This document shows positions 53,118 to 63,300 of a DNA stretch of 64,000 bases, piece after piece (the first letter of the stretch is position 1; every line of letters begins with the position of its first letter). Location: the NCBI GenBank assembly GCA_017303795.1, contig JAFLBR010000001.1, positions 467,185-531,184 of the forward strand, in the 5' to 3' direction. Made by a program: the position numbers and the translations under genes. The notes under the pieces are model-generated. The model was not told the DNA's origin. It searched no databases and was given only the letters and a program-made list of their open reading frames with translations. Source of the stretch: Cytophagales bacterium (GTDB taxonomy: Bacteria; Bacteroidota; Bacteroidia; Cytophagales; Cyclobacteriaceae).

Positions 53118-54058
53118 TAAGTATTGTCTGCCCAACTTTAAATGAAGATCAATACATTGCTCCGTTGCTCGACTTTTTTCTATTGATTGAGCCTCGCGAA
53201 AAAGAAATTTGGATTGCAGACGGTGGCTCAACAGATCAAACCCGAAATATTGTTAACCGGTATGCAACTCTGAATAAAAATATTTTTTTAGTTGATAATC
53301 CGAAGAAATTTGTGCCATTTGCACTTAACCTGCTTATTCCAAAATGCAAAGGCGAAATAATTGTGCGATGGGATGCTCACACCACCTATGCTCCTGATTA
53401 TCTTCTTCAGATCGTTTCAACGTTTAATAAAACAAAAGCAAGCATAGTGGGTGGCCCCATGCGGGCTATTGGGAATTCACCGTTTCAAATTGCTGTGGCA
53501 CATGCTACTTCCACAGCTTTTGGAGTAGGAAATAGCAGTTTCCATTTTGAAAATTTCGAGGGTGCAACAGATTCAGTTTATTTAGGGGCTTGGAAAAGAG
53601 AAATTTTTGAATCAATAGGACTCTTTGATGAACTAATGTTGCGGAATCAGGATGATGAATTTCATTATAGAGCACGTCAGGCAGGTTTATTAATTTATCA
53701 AAATCCCGACATTAAATCTTATTACTATCCTAGACAGTCTGTTGGATCTTTGGCTCGTCAATACTTTGGGTATGGTAATTTTAAACCGCTAGTGTTAAGG
53801 AAGAATAACAAGGAGTGGAAATTAAGACATTTTGTCCCAGCTTTTTTTTTGGTCTACCTTGTTATGCTATCAGTTTTAGGGTGGATTTTTCCTGTAGTTT
53901 TAGTCCCTCTCTTTCTATATGCAATTCTTAATGTTTACTTTTCTTTTTTTTGTCGTGAAACTCCTAGAATAAAATTTTTCTGTTTACTTATTTTTCCTGT
54001 TTTACATATCTCTTACGGATTTGGGTTTTGCTTAGGACTATTTAAAAGAAAGAAATGA
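53114..54058 (+). CDS. Family 2 glycosyltransferase with C-terminal membrane helices (ExoA-like)
   Basis: 314 residues. The GT-A domain begins ISIVCPTLNEDQYIAPLLDF and contains IWIADGGSTDQTRNIV and IIVRWDAHTTYAPDYL (D-x-H variant of the metal site). DELMLRNQDDEFHYRAR (Q-D-D-E-x-x-x-R) is the catalytic region and RQYFGYGNFKPLV follows. The last about 70 residues are two or three hydrophobic helices. The layout resembles ExoA of succinoglycan synthesis. ATGA overlaps on both sides. Confidence 0.9.
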   Translation: MISIVCPTLNEDQYIAPLLDFFLLIEPREKEIWIADGGSTDQTRNIVNRYATLNKNIFLVDNPKKFVPFALNLLIPKCKGEIIVRWDAHTTYAPDYLLQIVSTFNKTKASIVGGPMRAIGNSPFQIAVAHATSTAFGVGNSSFHFENFEGATDSVYLGAWKREIFESIGLFDELMLRNQDDEFHYRARQAGLLIYQNPDIKSYYYPRQSVGSLARQYFGYGNFKPLVLRKNNKEWKLRHFVPAFFLVYLVMLSVLGWIFPVVLVPLFLYAILNVYFSFFCRETPRIKFFCLLIFPVLHISYGFGFCLGLFKRKK

Positions 54059-54897
54059 GGCATACAGTAAAAACACAAATCTTCAAGCTATTAGAGAAAC
54101 TGCCGAAACCGGTTGGAAACCGTTTTTACCATTTGTTACAAAGTATTAAAGAAAAGCCTGTATTAAGGGAGTATGAATTTCAACTCCAAACCATCAATCG
54201 CTTTAATACTTTGCTTCAAAATCTGAATCTTACTTTTTATGAAAAAATAATTATTGAAGTTGGCTCTGGCTGGCTTCCAATACTTCCGTACGAACTTCTT
54301 TACCAGCATCACTCGAGAGAGATTTGGACATTTGACATAAACAAGCATTATCAGAAGTCAAAAATTAATAAGTTCAATAGATTTTATTCGAAAGAAAAGG
54401 CGTTCGATTATTTTGAAGACTTACCGCCTGCCGTTCGGTATTTTCCCAATACTAATATTCTGGATTTTGACTTTATGAGCAATAGCGCTGATGTGCTGAT
54501 CAGTAGAAATGTATTAGAACACGTGCTTCCAAACGATATTTATGATATCCACAGGCAAGCTTATAGTTATTTAAGGAATGATTCATTCATAATCCATCAA
54601 ATTTCACCAAGTGATCATAGATCCTATACAGATAGTTCTCTATCACTTTGGGATTTTCTTCAATATTCGGCTGAGGAATGGAATCAGGTACAAACAAGAT
54701 TCGACTACCATAATAGATTAAGATTACCACAATATTTGCAAATATTTGAAAGTTGCGGATTCAAGCCAATGCATGTTACTTATAAGTCGGCTAAGCCTAA
54801 TCAAAAGTTGCCTCCAAAAGTCCATAGCGACTTTCAAAACTTTTCAATTGAAGAATTAACTGCTGGAAGTATTTTAATTGTATTGAAGAAAAAATGA
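54055..54897 (+). CDS. Putative SAM-dependent methyltransferase
   Basis: 280 residues. A loose class I methyltransferase pattern is seen: IIIEVGSGWLPILPYELL as motif I, EIWTFDINKHYQKS as the acidic strand, and DVLISRNVLEHVLPNDIYD as the motif IV region. The C-terminal part (DFLQYSAEEWNQVQTRFDYHNRLR) is typical of sugar O-methyltransferase-like proteins in surface polysaccharide clusters. Specificity unknown. Both neighbours are overlapped by ATGA. Confidence 0.78.
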   Translation: MRHTVKTQIFKLLEKLPKPVGNRFYHLLQSIKEKPVLREYEFQLQTINRFNTLLQNLNLTFYEKIIIEVGSGWLPILPYELLYQHHSREIWTFDINKHYQKSKINKFNRFYSKEKAFDYFEDLPPAVRYFPNTNILDFDFMSNSADVLISRNVLEHVLPNDIYDIHRQAYSYLRNDSFIIHQISPSDHRSYTDSSLSLWDFLQYSAEEWNQVQTRFDYHNRLRLPQYLQIFESCGFKPMHVTYKSAKPNQKLPPKVHSDFQNFSIEELTAGSILIVLKKK

Positions 54898-56105
54898 AAA
54901 TCCCCTTCTCACCACCCTACATTGACGAAGATGTTAAGCAGGAAGTACTGAGCGCACTCGAAAGCGGCTGGATTACCTCCGGCCCTAAAGTGTTGGAGTT
55001 AGAACGCTTGGTGGCAGAACAAACTGGAGTTTCGCATGTGGCGTGTTGTAATTCAGCAACCTCAGGTTTAATGTTGCTGCTGCATTGGTATGGTGTTACT
55101 AAAGGCGATGAAGTAATTATTCCGGCTTACACGTATGCGGCCACTGCGTTGGTTGTTGTTCATTTAGGAGCCAGGCCGGTAATGGTAGATTGCAACGAGG
55201 ATTTTAATATTGATCTTGAAGAGATAAGAAAGAAGATTACTCCAAAAACGAAAGCGGTTATTCCAGTCGATATAGCGGGCTGGCCTTGCGACTATAACCA
55301 GTTGAACGCACTGGTTAAGTCGCCAGAGATTAAGGCTAAGTTTAATGCAACAACCGAAGTTCAGAAAATGCTAGGTCGCATTTTAGTACTGTCTGATGCT
55401 GCTCACTCGCTAGGTGCTTTGTATAATGGTTTGCCCATGGGGCAATGGGCAGATTTCACGGTATTCTCATTTCATGCAGTAAAAAATGTTACAACAGCAG
55501 AAGGAGGAGCTATGGTAGTCAACTTGCCAGAAGTATTTAATCATGCCGATGTTTATCGTACTTTAAAACTTTGGTCATTAAATGGTCAAACAAAAGACGC
55601 CTTGGCTAAAACCAACGGTGCCGGTTGGAAGTATGATATTGTTTACCCCGGCTTTAAAATGAATATGCCCGATATTTGCGCAGCCATTGGCGTAGCTCAA
55701 CTAAAAAAATACAAAGAGCAGATTCTGCCAGCCAGAAAAAAAGTATTTGATAACTATGTTGAGCGTTTAAGAGAATATAATTGGGTGCAGTTGCCACCGC
55801 TTGATTCAGTTAATAAAATATCTTCTTATCATTTATTTGCTTTGCGCATAAATGCAATCTCAGAATCTGCGCGCGATAAAATGATTGAAAGTATTTCAGC
55901 AAAAGGTGTTTCGGTTAATGTTCATTTCCAACCGTTGCCGTTATTAACTGTATTTAAGAATATGGGCTATTCTATTCATGGTTATCCCCAAGCCTACGAT
56001 AATTATTCCCGCGAAATCTCATTACCCATATATCCGGGATTGGATTCAAAAACGGATTACATAATTGATTCAATTGTTGAAGCCTATAATGAAGTAAATG
56101 GCTAA
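54894..56105 (+). CDS. DegT/DnrJ/EryC1/StrS aminotransferase
   Basis: PLP-dependent sugar aminotransferase of 403 residues that converts a nucleotide-linked keto sugar to an amino sugar. The N-terminal FSPPYIDEDVKQEVLSALES and GWITSGPKVLELE are typical. The PLP Lys is Lys197 in FSFHAVKNVTTAEGG, and the SDAAHSLGALY region precedes it. The long middle part includes an insertion (residues about 140-175). It is followed with an 8-base overlap by a PglC-like transferase, so the pair may be part of a diamino-sugar route (PglE/PglC style). The matching 4,6-dehydratase is not seen in the window. Confidence 0.92.
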   Translation: MKIPFSPPYIDEDVKQEVLSALESGWITSGPKVLELERLVAEQTGVSHVACCNSATSGLMLLLHWYGVTKGDEVIIPAYTYAATALVVVHLGARPVMVDCNEDFNIDLEEIRKKITPKTKAVIPVDIAGWPCDYNQLNALVKSPEIKAKFNATTEVQKMLGRILVLSDAAHSLGALYNGLPMGQWADFTVFSFHAVKNVTTAEGGAMVVNLPEVFNHADVYRTLKLWSLNGQTKDALAKTNGAGWKYDIVYPGFKMNMPDICAAIGVAQLKKYKEQILPARKKVFDNYVERLREYNWVQLPPLDSVNKISSYHLFALRINAISESARDKMIESISAKGVSVNVHFQPLPLLTVFKNMGYSIHGYPQAYDNYSREISLPIYPGLDSKTDYIIDSIVEAYNEVNG

Positions 56106-56691
56106 GCGATTTTTTGATATTGTAGCGGCTACTCTTGGGCTTTTGATTTTGCTTCCATTTTTATTGGTGGTTGCTATCATTATTAAATTAGACTCTCAAG
56201 GCTCAATACTTTTTTTACAACAACGCATTGGTAAAGGCGGTGAACCTTTTTTTCTATTTAAATTTAGAACCATGCATGTAGGTGCCGATAAAGGCACTGC
56301 TATAACCGTAGGTAACCGCGATCCCAGAATAACAACAATAGGTTATTACTTGCGTAAATTTAAAATGGATGAGCTGCCGCAATTAATTAATGTTCTAAAA
56401 GGAGAAATGAGTTTTGTAGGCCCTCGTCCGGAGGTAAAAAAGTTTGTTGATTTATATACGCCTGAGCAACGAAGGGTGTTGGATGTTGCACCAGGTATGA
56501 CCGATTATGCTTCTATTTTGTTTCGAAACGAGAATGAGTTATTGAATGGAAAAAGCGACCCTGTTGCTTTTTATGTGGATCATATCATGCCCCAGAAGCT
56601 TCAATTGAATTTAAAATATATCGATACAAATAATTTATGGATAGATATAAAGATTTTATTTAAAACCTTGGTTGTTCTCTTTAGAAAGTGA
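56098..56691 (+). CDS. Initiating sugar-phosphate transferase (PglC/WcaJ-like)
   Basis: Monotopic phosphoglycosyl transferase of 197 residues that moves sugar-1-phosphate to undecaprenyl phosphate to start a repeat unit. The N-terminal reentrant hydrophobic helix (about residues 9-28) is followed by [41 protein letters not shown] with the catalytic Asp-Glu pair, and SFVGPRPEV. This is the short PglC-type form. The downstream neighbour is a second enzyme of the same family beginning at the next base after its stop (GTG at 56692). Confidence 0.93.
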   Translation: MAKRFFDIVAATLGLLILLPFLLVVAIIIKLDSQGSILFLQQRIGKGGEPFFLFKFRTMHVGADKGTAITVGNRDPRITTIGYYLRKFKMDELPQLINVLKGEMSFVGPRPEVKKFVDLYTPEQRRVLDVAPGMTDYASILFRNENELLNGKSDPVAFYVDHIMPQKLQLNLKYIDTNNLWIDIKILFKTLVVLFRK

Positions 56692-57276
56692 GTGAAAACT
56701 ATTTATATACGATATCTTAAACGATTGGGAGACTTATTTTTTAGTCTTTTCTTTTTTGTATTTTTTGTAGGAGTGTTCCTGGTTCTGATTTTATTTTTCT
56801 TAGTCACGTTAAACTTGCCAATCTTTTACGTTTCAAAGCGAATTGGTAAAACAGGGAAAGTTTTTGAAATGTATAAGTTTCGCACATTGTCAACAGATTT
56901 AAATCTGGATTTAATTGAACGGCAATTTCCTTTAGGTCGATTTCTACGGTTTACAAATCTGGACGAACTCCCTCAACTTTGGAATGTGTTAAAAGGTGAG
57001 ATGTCATTGGTGGGGCCTCGGCCATTACCTGTTGAATACGCGAATTTATTTTCAGGTGAGCAGAATAACCGCCATAAAATTTTACCGGGTATTACCGGGT
57101 TAGCGCAAGTAAATGGCAAGAATGATCTTTCCTGGAATGAAAAATTCAAACTCGATCTTGAATACGTGAATAAAGTCTCTTTTAGTCTTGACATCCAGAT
57201 CTTATTCAAAACACTTATTTTAGCGTTAAGCTTCAAAAAGGATACTTCCTTAGCTGAGAAAAAATTTGCCGGATGA
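56692..57276 (+). CDS. Second initiating sugar-phosphate transferase (PglC/WcaJ-like)
   Basis: Paralogue of the gene just upstream, 194 residues, start GTG at 56692. The N-terminal hydrophobic stretch (about 15-40) is longer and more Phe-rich. The core has KRIGKTGKVFEMYKFRTL, then FTNLDELPQLWNVLKGEM with the Asp-Glu pair, SLVGPRPLPVEY and ITGLAQVNGKN. The region between KFRTL and the Asp-Glu motif is several residues shorter than in the upstream enzyme. The two may start different glycans or use different sugars. The ATGA overlap with the PglD-like gene suggests it uses the sugar made by that enzyme. Confidence 0.92.
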   Translation: MKTIYIRYLKRLGDLFFSLFFFVFFVGVFLVLILFFLVTLNLPIFYVSKRIGKTGKVFEMYKFRTLSTDLNLDLIERQFPLGRFLRFTNLDELPQLWNVLKGEMSLVGPRPLPVEYANLFSGEQNNRHKILPGITGLAQVNGKNDLSWNEKFKLDLEYVNKVSFSLDIQILFKTLILALSFKKDTSLAEKKFAG

Positions 57277-57911
57277 GTTTAAAGAATATTGCCATTGTGG
57301 GAGCCGGAGGTTTGGGTAAAGAAATTGCCGTACTCATTCATCAGATCAATCAACAAGAATTAACCTGGAACGTGGTGGGTTTTTATGATGATACTTGTTC
57401 TGTTGGAAGACGAATCGCCACTCACTTAGTGTTAGGTAAAGTAGCTGAATTAAATAAAGTCGATTATCCGCTTGATGTTATTATTGCAATTGGAGATCCA
57501 TCTACAAAATCTGAAGTAGTAAGTAAAATTAAAAACCAGAATGTTACGCACCCGATTTTGATTCATCCGGCATCAACAATCGGTATGGCGGTGCAACTTG
57601 GAGCCGGTTCGATCATCACCGCTGGTTGTCATCTAACAGTAGATATTGAAATTGGTGAGCATGTACTTATTAACTTGAACTCCACGATTGGTCACGATGC
57701 ACGGATTGGAAGTTATTCATCTATTATGCCTGGTGTTCATATTTCAGGATTTGTACAAATTGAGAAATCTGTTTTGATAGGCACAGGTGCATCAATATTG
57801 CAACATATACAAATAGGTGCCGGAGCACGAATTGGAGCAGGATCAATTGTAACAAAATCTGTTGCAGCGCAAATAACAGTAATGGGCGTGCCTGCACGAG
57901 TTAAAGAATGA
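57273..57911 (+). CDS. NeuD/PglD-like sugar O/N-acyltransferase
   Basis: Left-handed beta-helix acyltransferase of 212 residues. The N-terminal Rossmann-like IAIVGAGGLGKEIAVLI binds the nucleotide sugar. The C-terminal hexapeptide repeat region from about residue 90 (QLGAGSIITAGCHLTVDIEIGEHVLINLNS as outline, with His in TIGHDARIGSYS likely catalytic) ends in MGVPARV. Family members acetylate UDP-4-amino sugars (PglD) or sialic-acid precursors (NeuD). With the DegT aminotransferases and PglC-like enzymes it suggests a 4-acetamido sugar in the repeat unit. It is followed after one base by xrtF. Confidence 0.9.
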   Translation: MSLKNIAIVGAGGLGKEIAVLIHQINQQELTWNVVGFYDDTCSVGRRIATHLVLGKVAELNKVDYPLDVIIAIGDPSTKSEVVSKIKNQNVTHPILIHPASTIGMAVQLGAGSIITAGCHLTVDIEIGEHVLINLNSTIGHDARIGSYSSIMPGVHISGFVQIEKSVLIGTGASILQHIQIGAGARIGAGSIVTKSVAAQITVMGVPARVKE

Positions 57912-57912
57912 T

Positions 57913-58461
57913 ATGAAAGAATTTAAACCTGCTTTTTGGTTTCTGGCGATTTTCCTTGGTCTTTACCTAGGGCTTAATATCATTTACGGAGTTTGGGTTT
58001 CATCCTTTGGTAAACAAGCAGATTCTGCAACGCTGTTAATTACAAGACAAACCTCGCATATCTTAAATCTGTTCGGAGAAGAAACACACACCCAGCCAAA
58101 AGAAAGCTCACCAACGGTGGCAATAGTAAAAGATGCTCGTGTTGCATTAAGTGTTTTCGAAGGTTGTAACAGCATCAATGTAATGATTGTGTTTGTTTCA
58201 TTCTTATTTGCTTTTAAAGGGAATTGGAAAAAGTTAACATGGTTTCTCCCGCTTGGTTTAGTGTTGATATATATCGCCAACCTGTTGCGAATAATTGCCC
58301 TCTTTTATGTTGCTGAATACTGGCGACAGTACTTTTATTACATTCATAAGTACATGTTTACTGCCGTTATTTATCTTATAGTATTTATGCTTTGGTGGTG
58401 GTGGATTGAAAAGGTTAGTGGGGTTTCGGTTAAGGCACTAATCAAATCGCGGCAACCATGA
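57913..58461 (+). CDS. xrtF: Exosortase family protein XrtF
   Basis: Integral membrane cysteine protease/transpeptidase of the exosortase family, 182 residues with about five hydrophobic segments. The catalytic triad is complete: Cys85 in FEGCNSINVMIV, Arg126 in YIANLLRIIALF and His145 in YYIHKYMFTAV. This compact form and the partner gene downstream match XrtF of Bacteroidota, for which I know of no characterised substrate. By analogy with the PEP-CTERM exosortase it would cut a C-terminal tripartite sorting signal and pass the protein to an envelope acceptor. Its place inside a polysaccharide cluster fits the general exosortase association with exopolysaccharide. ATGA overlap with the partner gene. 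Confidence 0.9.
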   Translation: MKEFKPAFWFLAIFLGLYLGLNIIYGVWVSSFGKQADSATLLITRQTSHILNLFGEETHTQPKESSPTVAIVKDARVALSVFEGCNSINVMIVFVSFLFAFKGNWKKLTWFLPLGLVLIYIANLLRIIALFYVAEYWRQYFYYIHKYMFTAVIYLIVFMLWWWWIEKVSGVSVKALIKSRQP

Positions 58462-58886
58462 AGCGCTATGCTCTTATAACTTTAGCGATGCTCATTCTGC
58501 TGATCGTTTACCTATTTCAAAAAGTAAGCTATGCTGGAATGATTAATTTCATTCTTCCAGAAAGTCTCACAATCAATCATCCATATGGCGTGTTTATTTT
58601 TAATCGTATAATCCGGTTGATCATTAATGATGCTGCATGCATGCTGTTAATCTGGAGCCTGTTTGGACAAATAAAATACCTGAAAGCAGCTTTTGTAGTT
58701 TTTCTGATCGAGTTGTTTATACTGCTTCCGCTCTATTTTGTAATTAAATTAAACCTGGAGGGCGCTTCAGAAATTTCCTCCCCGTTGTTATCTCAGATTC
58801 ACCGCATCATAGTAAATCCGTTGTTGATGCTTATTTTAATTCTTGGATTTTATTATCAGAAAGTAACTTCAAGCACCCGTGCATAA
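58458..58886 (+). CDS. Exosortase F system-associated membrane protein
   Basis: 142-residue membrane protein with four hydrophobic segments (about 5-20, 45-67, 75-95 and 113-132). It fits the family found adjacent to XrtF: conserved features are the N-terminal short helix followed by a periplasmic loop, NRIIRLIINDAACMLLIWSLF in the middle and HRIIVNPLLMLILILGFYYQK at the end (the last FYYQK is typical). Function unknown; it is thought to be part of the XrtF system because the two genes stay together. ATGA overlap with xrtF upstream and 8-base overlap with the DegT gene downstream. Confidence 0.88.
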   Translation: MKRYALITLAMLILLIVYLFQKVSYAGMINFILPESLTINHPYGVFIFNRIIRLIINDAACMLLIWSLFGQIKYLKAAFVVFLIELFILLPLYFVIKLNLEGASEISSPLLSQIHRIIVNPLLMLILILGFYYQKVTSSTRA

Positions 58887-59970
58887 ACATCCATTATCTT
58901 ATAATCAAATAGATGCACAAGGTCTTCATGAGGTTTTGTTGAAGTACCAACATCGCAATCATGAAGAACTTGTTCATGATTTTGAAAAAGCAGCATCGTC
59001 ACACCTTTTAAATAACCCGGTAGTAGGGGTATCATCAGGTACAGCAGCGTTACATCTAGCCTTAGCTACATTGAATATAGGGCCCGGTGATTTGGTAGCA
59101 GTACCAACATTTTCCTATGTAGCTTCTGTTAACCCTGTACTTTATACAGGAGCCAAACCTGTATGGATTGATAGTGAAGAAACAACCTGGAATCTATGTC
59201 CGGAGTTACTTTCACAAGCTTTGAAAAAATTCAATACCCGATCCAAACGAATTAAAGCAATTATTGTAGTGCACAATTATGGAGTGCCTGCCAACATGAA
59301 AGAAATAATGAAACTGGCAAAGTTGTATCGTGTACCAGTAATAGAAGATGCTGCCGAAGCCTGGGGTGCTACGGTAAATGGAAAACCTTGTGGCACGGTA
59401 GGGGATATTGGTGGGGTCTTTTCCTTTAACAATAACAAAACGGTAACCGCCTTTGGAGGTGGATTACTCGTAACAACAAATTCCAAATGGGAAAAGCGGG
59501 CCCGATTTCTGGCTTCACAGGCCCGGTTGCCGAAGTCATTTTATCTTTTTAATGAAGTTGGGTTCAACTACCGTATAAGTCCGTTGATAGCAGCCTATGG
59601 CTTATTGCAAATGCAACAAACTTCAATATTGGTATCTCAACGTCAGGAAATTTTCAGCAGCTATTGCGAGGCTTTTAAGAGTCACCCCAGTATCAGTTGG
59701 GCTAAAACCCTTCCGGGCGATATGGCAAGTCGCTGGTTGTCTGCCTTTCGGTTTAGTTCGCCCTTAAACCCTCAAAAACTCCTTCAGAAACTGGAAAAAG
59801 AAGGGTTAGAGGTTCGCAGGGGTTGGAATCCACTCCACACCATGAAGCACCTGAAGGCCTTCCCGGCCATCAAATCAAAGAACTCAGAGCACCTTTTTAA
59901 AGAAGTAATTTGTTTACCCAGCGGTACCGGAGCCCACCTATGTATCGATACGATTAAGGAATTAATTTAA
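58879..59970 (+). CDS. DegT/DnrJ/EryC1/StrS aminotransferase
   Basis: A second PLP-dependent sugar aminotransferase, 363 residues, start GTG at 58879. Conserved are SSGTAALHLALATLNIGPGD, VAVPTFSYVASVNPVLYTGA, VIEDAAEAWGATVNGKPCG (PLP Asp) and the PLP Lys187 in FSFNNNKTVTAFGGG. It uses Asn-Asn-Asn-Lys where the upstream paralogue has His-Ala-Val-Lys, which places it in another subgroup, nearer to PglE/LegC-type enzymes. It is the last gene of the co-directional cluster. The sugar precursor and the dehydratase that makes it are not in the window. Confidence 0.92.
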   Translation: MHKHPLSYNQIDAQGLHEVLLKYQHRNHEELVHDFEKAASSHLLNNPVVGVSSGTAALHLALATLNIGPGDLVAVPTFSYVASVNPVLYTGAKPVWIDSEETTWNLCPELLSQALKKFNTRSKRIKAIIVVHNYGVPANMKEIMKLAKLYRVPVIEDAAEAWGATVNGKPCGTVGDIGGVFSFNNNKTVTAFGGGLLVTTNSKWEKRARFLASQARLPKSFYLFNEVGFNYRISPLIAAYGLLQMQQTSILVSQRQEIFSSYCEAFKSHPSISWAKTLPGDMASRWLSAFRFSSPLNPQKLLQKLEKEGLEVRRGWNPLHTMKHLKAFPAIKSKNSEHLFKEVICLPSGTGAHLCIDTIKELI

Positions 59971-60348
59971 AGATTGTTGTTCGTTGGTTGAACATTACAC
60001 CTCAAAGGTGTGGTCTTAAATATTTGAAGGTTTTAATTGTATCTTTAAATTATTGATTTACATTTAGTTATGTATTAATTCCCTTTATTCCCAGCCAAAT
60101 GATTCTTTAATCATAATGTCTGGATTCTTCCCAACTTAAAGGATTGTATTTAATGGTCGGTTTTTTAAAAGGATTCGGGTTACTTATTCATAGCAAAAGT
60201 TTATTTAAATTGTGAAGTTTTTTAATGGAAACTTGCACGTAATGTGTTCAAAGTACATTCTGACAAACCAAGGTAGGAAGCAGGGTTTGAATGTATTTTG
60301 ATAAGGAAACTTGTAAAAACAGTATTTTTTAAAGTCAAAACGGGTTTT
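59971..60348. other. 378-base intergenic region before the giant repeat protein
   Basis: No open frame or RNA gene is seen. At 59997-60011 a small hairpin ACACCT-CAA-AGGTGT may slow transcription after the last cluster gene, but it lacks a T-tract. The rest is AT-rich, and the stretch near 60,290 (TGAATGTATTTTGATAAGG) is the best -7-like spot, short of a full TAnnTTTG match. The following gene probably has its own promoter here because of the distance. Confidence 0.5.
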
Positions 60349-63300
60349 ATGTCTAAAAAAATGGTAGTTTTTTATCGCTCGTTCATAGGGATTATAGTTT
60401 TCTTATTTGCGTGCCTGGGCGCTAACGCTCAAACCACTTACTTTACACGAGCTTCAACGGCCTGGAACCTCACGACTACGTGGTCAACAGTTGGTTATGG
60501 TGGGGCAGCTGCCTCGGCCGTACCCGTTGCCGGGGATATTGTAAATATTGGAAACGGAAATACGGTTACCGTAACTGCTGCAACTGCCTGTGCAACCCTA
60601 ACCATCGATAATGGGGCGATCTTAAATCTAAATAATACCATTGTTGTATCATCCACTACCACAGTAAATGGTTCGTTGTCAATTAATTCGACTGCGGGTA
60701 CAAAAACATTCACAGGGTTGGTTACTATTGGTGTAGGTGGTACCTGGAATGAAACAGTTAACGAACCTATTACCTTTCAAGGTGGCATTACCAATAATGG
60801 AACATTTACATCTAATACAGGTGTACATACTTTCAATACGAATTCGCAGGTTTTAACGGGTACACTCACCATTCCAAGTGTTACAGTAACGGGTGGTACA
60901 GTAGTTCTTACCAACACCAATTCATTAACGGTTAACACGGCTTTGAGTGGTACAGGACGCATCACCCAAGGTGCGGGAGCTACGTTGAATATTGGCGGTT
61001 CCTCGGGTATCACCAACATGACAGCCACGGCTAATGGCAACACGGTAAACTACACGGGCACTGGCCAAACCATTCACAACAATGCCTATGTAAATTTAGG
61101 TATGTCGGGAAGCGGGGTGAAAAACCTTCAGGCTGGTATAACTTCAATTACAGGAAATCTTACTTTAGGTGGTTCTGCGAGTGCTACGGCTGTGGCAGCG
61201 CTAACGATTGGAGGGAACGTGACCTTAGGAAATGGTACAAGTTTTACAGCCGGAGCATTCACGCATAATGTAGCAGGCGACTGGATCAACAATGGTAGTA
61301 CTTTCACTGGAACGGGAAGCGTAATAAATCTCAATGGTGCGGCTCAAAACATTGGTGGATCAGCCACAACCACCTTTGACGATCTGCAATTAAGCGGTAG
61401 CGGAACAAAAAACTTTGCAGTAAATACTACAATTAGTGATGAGTTGTCTATTGATAGCGGAGTAATAGCGGGGCTGAATAACATTAATACCCATTCAGCC
61501 AATACGTTAATTCTGGGCGGTGCATTGCAAGGCACCGGCACATGGGGTAGCACAGCCTCCTCACCAGCCGCGGTTAATCAAAACGATACATTTTTTAGCG
61601 GAAACGGTCTCATCACAGTAAATGCTGGAGGTTTTACCTTCTATTCTATCGCAAGTAGCGATTGGAGTTTAACCTCTACCTGGTCTACCATTGGATTTGG
61701 CGGGGCAGCGGCATCTTCTACGCCAGGAGCAGGAGATTATGTGGTTATTGGTGATGGGCAGAGTGTTACCATAACCGATGATGAAACATGCGAGGTGTTG
61801 TTATTTGATGCAAGCACTGCACAAACTAATTCTTTAATTATTAATTCGGGAAGCTTAACAGTTGCCACAGATATCACCATTCCTCAAACCATAACATCAG
61901 GATCCAACATTCTTAGTGTGGTATCAGGAAGCCTGCTGGCTGAAAATGTGAATTTCACAGCTTCGGGTGGTGGAGCAGGTCATCAGTTAACGATTTCAAC
62001 AGGTACTGTTTCAATCAATGGAGATATTACCGGTATAGGAGCAAGCAGCACGATCCAGTTTACGGGAGCAGGTTTGCTTGAAGTTGGCGGTTCCATGTTT
62101 TCATCAGCAAATGGTACATTAACTTCTGTTGCAGGAAGCACAGTAGCGTATACCGGAGCGGCCCAAACCGTTCAGGCACTCGGTTATAATAACCTGACTT
62201 TATCTGGCAGTGGCACTAAAACCCTTGCGGGAACAACAGCTTTGGGTGGCAACCTGGTTATTAGTGATGATGTAACATTTACTATCGGAGCCTTTACATT
62301 TTCAGTTGCCGGAACCACCACAGTGGGAACAGGCACAAGTGGAACGTTATCCATCACCTCGGCTACAGGTACTAAAACTTTTACTGGTTTAGTAACGGTT
62401 GCTACAGGTGGTACATGGACCAATACCACAGAAGCTGTAACCTTTCAGGGTGGTATAACCAACAATGGTACGTTTACAGCAGGTACAGGAGTACACACTT
62501 TCAATACGAATTCACAGGCATTAACGGGTACATTTACATTTACGAGTGTAACGGTAACGGGTGCAGCCGTAGTGCTTACCAATACCAATTCATTAACGGT
62601 TAACACAGCGTTGAGTGGCACGGGCCGGATCACGCAAGGTGCAGGTGCAACCTTAAACATTGGTGGTGCCTCCGCAATCACCAACATGACTGCAACAGCA
62701 AGTGGTAATACAGTAAATTATACTGGAGCGGCACAGACGGTAAAGAATGTGAACTATGCAAACTTAGGGTTGTCCGGCAGTGGAGTAAAGACACTTCAGG
62801 TTGGAACAACAGCGATAACGGGTGATCTTACTTTGAGTGGTACGGTAACCACAACTGGAGTAATAGGCCTTACGATTGGAGGTACAGTTGACATTGGTTC
62901 AGGAACAACATTCACTGCTGGTGCTTTTACGCATGCTGTTGGAGGTGATTGGATTAATGATGGAACATTTACAGGCACAGGCAGTGTGATTAACTTCAAT
63001 GGTGCTGCCCAGAGCATTACAGGCGGATCAACTACGTTCAATGATTTGATCTTATCTGGATCTGGAACCAAGACTTTAGGCATAAGTACAACGGCATCAG
63101 GAATTTTATCAATTGCGAGTGGCGTGGTAGTAAATTTAAATAACGCGAATACCTATACTTCTAATTCGCTTATTCTTGGTAATACAATTCAACAATCTGG
63201 CACATGGGGTAGCACAAGTTCTGCAGCCACAAATCAAAATGATACTTTTTTCAGTGGGAATGGTTTGATTACAGTAGTTACGGGAGGTAATACTTACTAT

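Noticed and set aside
24045-59970. Search for a Wzx-type flippase
   Set aside because: No gene in the cluster shows the 12-14 helix pattern of Wzx; the only large polytopic proteins are the Wzm-like permease and the Wzy/WaaL-like protein.
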